A DNA stretch of 64,000 bases from Ampelomyces quisqualis (Eukaryota > Ascomycota > Dothideomycetes > Pleosporales > Phaeosphaeriaceae): NCBI GenBank assembly GCA_018398575.1, contig JAGTXZ010000018.1, forward strand, positions 1,860,001-1,924,000, given 5' to 3'. A program made the position numbers and the translations under genes. How positions within the stretch are numbered: position 1 is the first letter of the stretch; every line of letters begins with the position of its first letter. Below, one piece after another: positions 56,363 through 64,000 of the stretch. Below the pieces are notes generated by a model. It was not told the DNA's origin, did not search any database, and worked only from the letters and a program-made list of their open reading frames with translations.

Positions 56363-58130
56363 GATAAAGCCTATAGTAAATAATCTTAGGTATATACCTA
56401 ATAGGTCCTATTCTACTATTAGCGTAATAGCCTTTTAAAAGCTAAAATAAAAAAGTTTATAAAAAGAGTACTTAAATTTATAGTAAGAGAAAGCTATCTT
56501 TTCTTAATAGTAACTAAAGAATAGCTACTCTAGTAAGCTATAGAAAAGCTTTACAAACGCTTAGCTATTATAAAAGCTATATATAATAAATTAGAGTACT
56601 AAGAAAAGAAAGGTATATAGCGTAAAGTATAGGCACGTTATTATTAGAAAAGATAATATAAACATGTTAAGTTCTATATTACGTTACGTCTAAAGTAATA
56701 ACTATACGCCTAAGTAATAGTTTAAGAAAAGCTCTAGCTAATAACTTCTGAAATAATACTCTTTAGCTAGATATTAATAGACGTAGTCTATATACTTATA
56801 GGTAGAAGCAAAAGGTTTCTTCTAGTAGCCTAATATACTATAATATAGTAGGTTAAAGCTAAAGGTATATTAAATACAGACTAAGTATCTATTATTAAGT
56901 TTCTAGAATAAAAAGTCTTCTGGTAATAGAGCCTACTACTTAAAATTTTAGTTAATAGAGAACCTAAAAATAAGTATCTACTAATTAACCTGTAATAGTA
57001 ATCTAACATATATTAGGTTATAGCTAGCGCCTATTATTTTTAGTATTAAGGCTTTATTAAATAAGAGTACACGCCTATAGTAGATACCTTAAAGAAGCTT
57101 AGTAGAATATAAGTTAACTACTTAGACTAAGTTCTATAGGCTAATTAGACTTATATTAAGTATACTACTAGAAAGACTTTAGCTTTTCTTATATATAGTT
57201 ATAAGTACGTACTATCTTTAAAATTATGTATACTAACGTAGTAAACTCTACTCTAGAAAGAAGTAACTAATACTACTATACTCTTAGCTATAAAGGCTTA
57301 TTAATTTAAAAAGAAAGATATTAGGCTATAGAAATCTATTACTAGAACTGTTTTATAAAGAAATAATAATAAAGACTACTTTAATAAGAGTAGGGTATAA
57401 GAATAGATAAGTAAAAGGTTAGTAATATAGTATTACTAAGAGATTAATACTATAACTATAACTAATTAGTATTTAGTAAGTTTCTTCTAAAATAGCAAGA
57501 GCTATTTAGAGTATATAAGGTAGAATAAAAGAGCTAGTATAACCTTAAGAAGCTTAACAGAGCACTATTTTAAGGCTACACACTAGGTAATAGGCTAAAG
57601 AAGTTCTATTAGTATACTATAATAGAACTAAAGCTTATTAACTAGAACCTATCTACTAATAAAACTAAAGACTAGGCGCTTTCTAGCTATAGCTAGGATA
57701 TTCTACAACTAGTAGAAGAATTAGTAGCATACTAGAGCTCTAAGTAGCTTAAGAATGCTACTAAGAAAGATAAGAATAAAAAATTAGATTTAGAATAGTT
57801 AGTAGAGGTGCACTAAAGGGCTGTTAGAGTATATATTAAGAAAAACCTAAACTTTAATACGTCTAAGTATAAAGTTATAAAAATAGCTTTTAAGTATCTA
57901 TAATAACAAAAATAGATAATAGAAAAAGGTATATTATAAACGCAGTTTATAATTCTAATATAGGCTGTTTAAAGTAATACTAGTAAAATTAGCCTAAATA
58001 TTTACTATTTAGAAATAATATTAGCGTAACACTATAAGATATTCTAACCTAAACCTCTAAATATACTAAAGCTCTAGAGAAAATAATACTATTATAACTA
58101 GTATTAAGAGAAATATTAACACTAATCTCT
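56363..58130 (+). pseudogene. Gy1 integrase relic
   Basis: The frame resumes after the solo LTR. Zinc-domain remnant: KVXARYYXKRXYKHVKFYIT (about 56615-56680). Core: ILIDVVYILIGRSKRFLLVA with the first Asp near 56779, ILVNREPKNKYLLINL near 56945 (family VVDGGPENK, Asp to Asn), and EYTPIVDTLKKLS near 57065 (family ERGHxPIVDALxK, Glu kept). C-terminal part: RVYKAXNKRAXYNLKKLNRA near 57500-57560 and GNRLKKFYXYT (family TYxLEELDG...GNRLKxF). The spacing of the three acidic positions is that of gypsy integrases. Confidence 0.85.
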
Positions 58131-58665
58131 ATCTTATCTCTATTATTAACAGATTTCCTAGCAAGCGCATCTATAGACTTACTAGCCTTATCTTTAGACC
58201 TAGATTTAGAATCTAGCTACGTAGCCTAACTAGGATAAAAATTAGAGTTACTATTATTAGATAGCTCTAACAGCTCTCTAGTTGCGTAAGACTCTCTACT
58301 ATAATAGCTCTTATTCTTAGCTATTACGTAGTAAACTACTCTAAACAAATAAGCTGTAATTAAACCTTGTAGTAGCGTAGTAAGTAAAAATAAAGAACTA
58401 TAAATACGACGCATATTCTCTAGAACCTATAGTAGTAGAAATAGGCAGTGTTAGTAAGATATTTTAGGTATTAAGGCTATTTTAATTAATAAACTACTTT
58501 AAATCTTTTTTATTTCTATAATATTAGCATAAATCTAAATATACAAATTTAAAGAAATATGTTTCTAAACAAGATTTAATAACTTACCTATAAAAGAATA
58601 AGCCTAAAAGTATATATTATAGAAGTAATAATTGTAAGTACTATAAAGTAGCTACTTACTATTAT
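58131..58665. other. Gy1 3' end or flanking sequence, nothing identified
   Basis: AT-rich sequence after the last readable integrase codons. The Gy1 3' LTR might lie here or beyond, but without the 5' copy in the window it cannot be recognised. A 62-codon minus-strand frame (58226-58414) has no family resemblance. Confidence 0.35.
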
Positions 58666-59444
58666 TGTTAAAATCAAGTAATCTTAAAATTTTACAGAAT
58701 AAGTAAGTTAACTTTATGTTTCAAACTTAACAAAATAAGAAATTATTTCTAGTAACTTAACTAGTTAAAATAAAGTATAGCAATATAGTATAAAACTATA
58801 AACAGAGTTTATACTAGTCTAGAAATAGAATAACATATACGCTAGCACTAATCTAGCAATTATAAATAAACTAATCGTATAATTTTTAAGAAAAGCTAAT
58901 AAAAAATTAGCTTATTCTTGTAATTACGTAATTAATCTAGGCGCTAAACTAGTCTGCTTAGTTGTTTCTATTAAAAGATGTTAAAGGCTCTTGATTCTAA
59001 TCCTAACATCCTAAATAGGCCTAGAAACAGCTGAGATCTAAATTACTAATAAGAGGACTAAATTTTAAAGCTCTTAATTAGGCGGTATAGGCAAAACCAA
59101 CCTTAAATTATCTAAAAGAATCTGAAACTTAACGCTAAGGTCTAAAACCTAGTAACTATCTAATAAAACTAGTAAAACTATGTATTAGTTACAAGTTACT
59201 AGTAAAACTAAAAGGTAGACTCTAAAACTAGATAGCTAGATGCCGAAACTAGAATACTAGTTCCTGGAAACTAGACAGATAGTTTCTAGAAATTAGAAAC
59301 TAGATAACAAGTAACTAAAATTGCAAAGAAGTTTAGAATTAGTAATCTAGATCTAATACTTAGAGTATATATTAAGAAGTTTAGTTAGCACTAAAAGAAA
59401 TAATAACTTTACACTATCTTTACTATTACCTATTATTTTTACTA
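58666..59444 (+). repeat. Solo Co2-family LTR (copy E), no matching target duplication
   Basis: About 779 bp, TGTTAAAATCAAG...TTATTTTTACTA. It aligns along its whole length with copies D and F. The flanks ATTAT (58661-58665) and ATAAT-like (59445-59449) do not match perfectly, and the 3' terminus is altered. Confidence 0.85.
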
Positions 59445-60226
59445 ATAATAGATAATACTATAATACTTACTAAAAGCGTATTTGCAATTACTCTTTATAT
59501 AGTAGCTATAGAGCTAAATAAAATACTAGCTAGAGTCTAGGTATATATAAGCAGACTAACTTTAATATAGAATAAGAGTACCTAAATTATCCTTAAGAAA
59601 GTTACAGCCTATACCTTCGTAATAGTAGTTCTTAACTAAGATTCTATTAGTCTTTATATTCAAGAAGTTAAACTAGATTATAGGTATATTTCTCTCTTCT
59701 TCTATAAGCTTAGAAGATAGAGCGTAGTAAATTAGCAGTAAGAAAAGGTTTTTTCTATTAGTTTAAACCTTAAAAAGTATATACTAGAGCTTAGTAATAA
59801 CGTAAATAGTAATTTAGCTAGATAATATTACTATAACTATAAATAAATTAGTCTAGAAAAGTTAACTTCTTATTTAGAAAACTACTTAAACTAGTTATAG
59901 ATTGCGTTATAAGAGGATGTAACCTTCTTATAGATATATAGCTCTAAAGTTTTATTACTAGACTAGCTAGGAAAGATTAGCTTTATAGAAGATATCTAAG
60001 TAATAGACTAAGAGGTAGGTAGAAATGCTATAAGAGTTAGTATATAATACTAAGCAATTTAAATTTAAAGCTTATAATTACTTATACTCTAAGTTTTAAC
60101 TAGCTTACTATAAGTCTAGAAAGTTATTAGAACGGGTAATAGATAACTTAGTAAAATCTAAATTATTATTAGAGAAGCCTAGATTACTATAAAGAAAGCC
60201 TAAGCTATTATAAGAAAAGCTAGGCA
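59445..60226. other. Unassigned repeat-like DNA between two solo LTRs
   Basis: RIP-mutated and without a readable domain. The stretch around 59740-59830 (GGTTTTTTCTATTAG ... ACTAGAGCTTAGTAATAA) resembles 62860-62920, so it may be a third copy of part of that repeat. Confidence 0.4.
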
Positions 60227-61003
60227 TGTTAAAATTAAGTAATCTTATATTTTTACAGAATAAGTAAGTTAACGTTATGTTTAAACTTAATAAAATAAGA
60301 AATTATTTCTAGTCACTTTACTAGTTGCAATAAAGCATAACAATATAATATAAAACTATAAACTAAGTTTATATAAGTCTATAAATAGAACTACATATAC
60401 GCTAGCACTAATCTAGCAATTATAAATAAACTAAACATATAATTTTTAAGAAAAGCTTACAAAATATTAGCTTATTCTTAAAATTACGTAATCAATATAG
60501 GCGCTAGACTAGCCTGCTTAGTTATTTCTGAAAATAGATGTTAAAGGCTCTTAATTCTAATCCTAACATCCTGAATAGGCCTAGTAACAGCTAAGATCTT
60601 AATTACTTATAAGAAGACTAAAATCATGTAGCTCTTAATTAGGCGGTACAGGCAAAACTAATCTGAAACTATCTAAAACCAGCTAAAACTTAACGCTAGG
60701 GTCTAAAACCTAGTAACTATCTAATAAAACTAGTAAAACTAGATATTAGTTATAAGTTACTAGTAAAACCAGAAGCTAGACTCTTAAACTAAATAGCTAG
60801 AAGCTAAAACTAGAATACTAGTTCCCAGAAACTAGATAGCTAGTTTCTAGAAATTAGAAACTAGATAACAAGTAGCCGGAATTGCGAAGAAGTCTAGAAT
60901 TAGTAATCTAGATCTAATGCTTAGAGTATATTTTAAGGAGTTCTGCTAGCACTAAACAAATAACAATTTACACTACTTCTACTATTACCTATTATTTTTA
61001 ACG
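60227..61003 (+). repeat. Solo Co2-family LTR (copy F)
   Basis: 777 bp, TGTTAAAATTAAG...TTATTTTTAACG. The flanks AGGCA (60222-60226) and AGGTA (61004-61008) differ by one C/T transition, as expected of a RIP-altered target duplication. Same orientation as D and E. Confidence 0.9.
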
Positions 61004-62889
61004 AGGTAAGTCTCTTAGAATAGACTATACTATATTATAGAACTTATTTCTAAACTCTAAAGTAAGAGTATTTAGTAAGTATAATAGACATAGAATTAGG
61101 CTATATAGGTAAAAATTTTAGAGTAATATATATTTAAGCTACTTAAGAAGCTTATTAATTATATCTAGAGTAGTAGCGTTAGGTAGAAGTAGTAGAGAAG
61201 TTATTAGAAGAGTCTAAAAAGCTAGTAAAAGTCTCTTAGCAACTATAGGCTTAGTAGATAGTACTCTAAGTAGTAGTAGCTTAAGTAATAGCCTATATAC
61301 TATAGCTAAAGCCTTAGTAGCCTTACTAGATAGAGAAAGAGTAGAAGAGTAGCGTACACTACTCTTATAACTAGGCTATAGCCTAAACAGAAGTTAAGAG
61401 GTAAGTATAGATAGTAAAAAGCGTAGTAAAAAGTAAATTAGTAGGTAATATTAAGTTACAGTATAAAAATCTATACTTAGTAAGGTAATTAATAAGATAA
61501 AAAAGAAAGTAAAAGAGTAAAAGAATAAGTAAAATAAAGAATTTAAAAAAGCCTTAGTAACGCGTATTTAAAACAACGCGCCTAAAATTATATACTAGTA
61601 AAGTAAAAGGAAAATAATAAATAGTAGTAATAGAGTACTAGTTAATAAAGAAATAAAAAAGAGATAAATCTTCTTTTTTATAGAAAGAAAGAAAAAGTAG
61701 TACTTATAGGTATAGCTAGAAACTCTAAAGATATATAAAAAAAGAAGAGTTAATTCTATAGAAATCTACTATAAAAGCAAGATCTATAACAGAAAACTCT
61801 AATTATTGCAAGAGTTATTTAGGCTACCTAGGCTATTACTTAAAGTATCTATATTAATATCTCTAACTAATAGATTACTATTACCTACTTTTAGGCTAGT
61901 ATTATTAACGCTACGCTTTATACTAGTTAAAGGCCTGCTAATAGTAAACTAAGCTAAAGGCTTATTAATAGTAGTAATATTAGAATTCTTTTAAATATAC
62001 TTATAAACTGCGGCTAACTTAGAATCTAAGTAAAACTTCTTATAAATAAGGTAACTTCTTAACTCTATAGCTTTTTATAGATAGACTAAAAATATAACAC
62101 TTACTAGAAAAAGAAGTGCCTAAAAGCCTCTTAGAGTTAAAGCTAGCTTTAGAAGAGTTCTTAGAAACCTTGCTAGCACTAAAGTCTAGGCTTTATAAGC
62201 CTTTCTAGCTAATAGCTTTATAAAATCTAGCAGCCTAGACTTACTTAGAACTCTAAAGCTACTAAGTTTTTTTACTAGAGTTAGTAAACTAGAATTGCGT
62301 AAATTCTTAGAAGGTAATTATTAAGAATAAGAAGGCTAGAAGTAATATAAAAGAGCTTAATAGCTCTAGTTCTCTTAACGCTATATAGAATAACTAGAGA
62401 ACCTATTTATAATTAGTAAATAACTCTAAAAAATAATAGAAAAGAATAACTAAAAGAGTATTACCTACTTATAATTTATTAAATACTGCTCTTTAGTAGA
62501 AAAGAATAAGCAGTTACTATAAGTACTAGTATTTAGTAGCTTACTCTAGAACCTAAACTATATACATAAGCTAGTAGACTTAAGTATCTAACTAGCTCTT
62601 ATATAGTAACTTTATAAGAGCTTAGACTTATTCTTAATAGAAGCTATATAAATAGCGTAGTTAGTATAGCTTAAGATTAGGCTCTTAATATAAGCGTTAT
62701 AAATCTTATACTTTTTAGCCTTAGAGTTTTTCTTAAGGCAAAAGTAATCGCCTAAGGTAGAAAGTAACTTATTAATATATAAAGGCCCTTTAGTCTTAAT
62801 TACTAAGCTTACCTATTTATCTTTTGAATAAAAACTAATAGTAAGTGATAGTAGATAAGGCTAAGAGGTTTTTTCTGTAGACTAAAGAG
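61004..62889. other. Unassigned RIP-mutated DNA
   Basis: Coding-like readings exist on both strands: a Lys/Gln-rich plus-strand run at about 61140-61560, and a minus-strand run from about 62820 to 61800 that includes KTKGPLYINKLLSTLGDYF. I can tie none to a family. It is probably the relic of another transposable element continuing into the right-end repeat. Confidence 0.35.
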
Positions 62890-64000
62890 CAATAAAAACT
62901 AACTAGAGCTTAGTAATAAAAAAGTAGCTTAGCTTCTTATTCTTATTTAATTTAACTAGAGTAAATATTAGTTAGCATATAGCTTAACTTATTAAAGAAT
63001 AAGTACTTACTCTAGTTAATTATATAACTAAAGCTAGAATAGTTAACTTTATACCTATAGACTAAAAAGTAGGTATTTCTATTAGGCCTAGAAATAAGCT
63101 TATTTTTTATTATAGCTTAAAGATAAAGGTAAAGTACTAATAAGAGACTAAGAAAGTATTAGACACTTATGTTAGAAAATCTCTAATTAATAAATAGTAA
63201 AGCATTAACTAAGTAACTATTAATAGTAGCTAAATTAGAAATATAGTACTTTAATATAAGAATACAATAGGTTACTTAAAGAGAAACAGCTAAGTAGGTA
63301 AGAAAGTAGAATAAGTATTAGAGTAAAGTAGTATAGCTATAGTAGATAAGTTATTCTAAAAAGTAAATAGTAGTAGTAAAGTAAGAGAGTTAATAAGTAA
63401 ATAATATAAACTAAGCTAGAGCTAGTTAGAATTACTGTTAATAAGGTAGAGAATCTAAGTAGTAGATTATAATACTATAGTAGTAAGGTTGCGCGTTAGG
63501 TAAGTTTAGAGAAGAAAAGGCGTAGAGTAAGCTACTAGTAATAAGAGTAATAAGAAACTTAATAACTAGTAGAGTAGCTTAAAAAGAGTAGAGCTAAAAG
63601 GTAATATAAAGTTAGCTAGCGTAAGATTAATTATAATAGAAGTAGTCTAAAGCGTTTATATTCTTTAATATAAGTCTACCTAAGTAACACTACTATAATA
63701 CTAGGTAAGGTTAGAATAATGTAGGCTAATAATGCTTTAGCGCTTAAGAAAGAACGCTAGACTATAAGCTAAAGAGGTAGAAAAGATTATAAAATAGATA
63801 CTACTTCTTTCCTAAAGGCCTATTACTTATAATTTTAGTATTATAAAAAGTTTAGAGTTATTTCTTCTTAGAAGTTAGTTCTTTTACTAAATTATTTTAG
63901 TTTTACGTTTAGTATTAAAGAAAAGAGGCTTCTTTCTATAGATTAGAAAATAGATATAGTAAAGTAATATAAGAAGAAAGTCTTAAGAACACTTAGAGTA
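62890..64000 (+). repeat. Right-end copy of the 1.1-kb inverted repeat (window edge)
   Basis: Reverse complement of 38451-39500; the match runs to the window edge, so the element may continue. The plus-strand reading is Lys/Glu/Gln-rich and coiled-coil-like (for example KALTKXLLIVAKLEI and KKVEXVLEXSSIAIVDKLF near 63190-63350). No family recognised. Confidence 0.65.

Noticed and set aside
58226..58414. 62-codon minus-strand ORF
   Set aside because: No recognisable domain and no conserved context; treated as chance.
1..64000. Mitochondrial or plasmid origin suggested by the AT content
   Set aside because: No mitochondrial genes or tRNAs; low CpA/TpG, LTR elements and DNA transposons show RIP-mutated nuclear chromatin.

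Overview
The window is gene-poor, AT-rich nuclear DNA of a filamentous ascomycete (Pezizomycotina, perhaps Dothideomycetes), built almost entirely of transposable elements damaged by repeat-induced point mutation (RIP). TpA is very common while CpA and TpG are rare (the first 60 bases hold ten TpA, one CpA and one TpG). CpG is comparatively spared, and nearly every former Gln or Trp codon reads TAG or TAA. Conserved domains can still be read through the stops, but I see no intact host gene, tRNA, rRNA or CRISPR array.

The layout is a nest. The outermost element is a plus-strand Ty3/gypsy retrotransposon (Gy1) that starts before base 1. Its pieces are gag (1-661, 26806-28230, 28450-28526), protease (37403-38400), reverse transcriptase/RNase H (54106-55604) and integrase (56363-58130). 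Inserted in it are: (i) Gy2, a chromodomain gypsy element at 662-26805 with 187-bp LTRs and AATAG target duplications; (ii) a solo LTR at 28231-28449 (AAAGG); (iii) Gy3, a second chromodomain gypsy element at 28527-37402 with 258-bp LTRs (ATAAG); (iv) Co1, a Ty1/copia element at 39915-54105 with 218-bp LTRs; (v) a solo LTR at 55605-56362 (GATAA).

The next level sits inside these. Gy2 carries an 18.7-kb terminal-inverted-repeat DNA transposon (KDZ1, 7648-26387) and an 844-bp non-autonomous relative (5908-6751). Gy3 carries a second 844-bp relative (35710-36553). Co1 carries a minus-strand copia element, Co2 (48024-53873, TAATC), and a solo Co2 LTR (41989-42766, TATTC). Further solo Co2 LTRs lie at 58666-59444 and 60227-61003.

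KDZ1 is the most interesting object. It encodes a Plavaka/KDZ-type (CACTA-like) transposase on the plus strand (about 19560-22110). It also holds a Tigger/pogo-like DDE transposase relic on the minus strand (13180-15700), two long coding relics I cannot identify (minus, about 8230-11100; plus, about 23510-26100) and five tandem-repeat arrays. Its ends carry GCGAC-type subterminal repeats shared with the two 844-bp elements. The right end of the window (58.1-64 kb) is mostly unassigned repeat DNA; its last 1.1 kb is an inverted copy of 38451-39500.

All protein readings are by eye, reading through RIP stops, so coding limits are approximate. LTR and terminal-repeat limits were fixed by aligning copies and checking target duplications.
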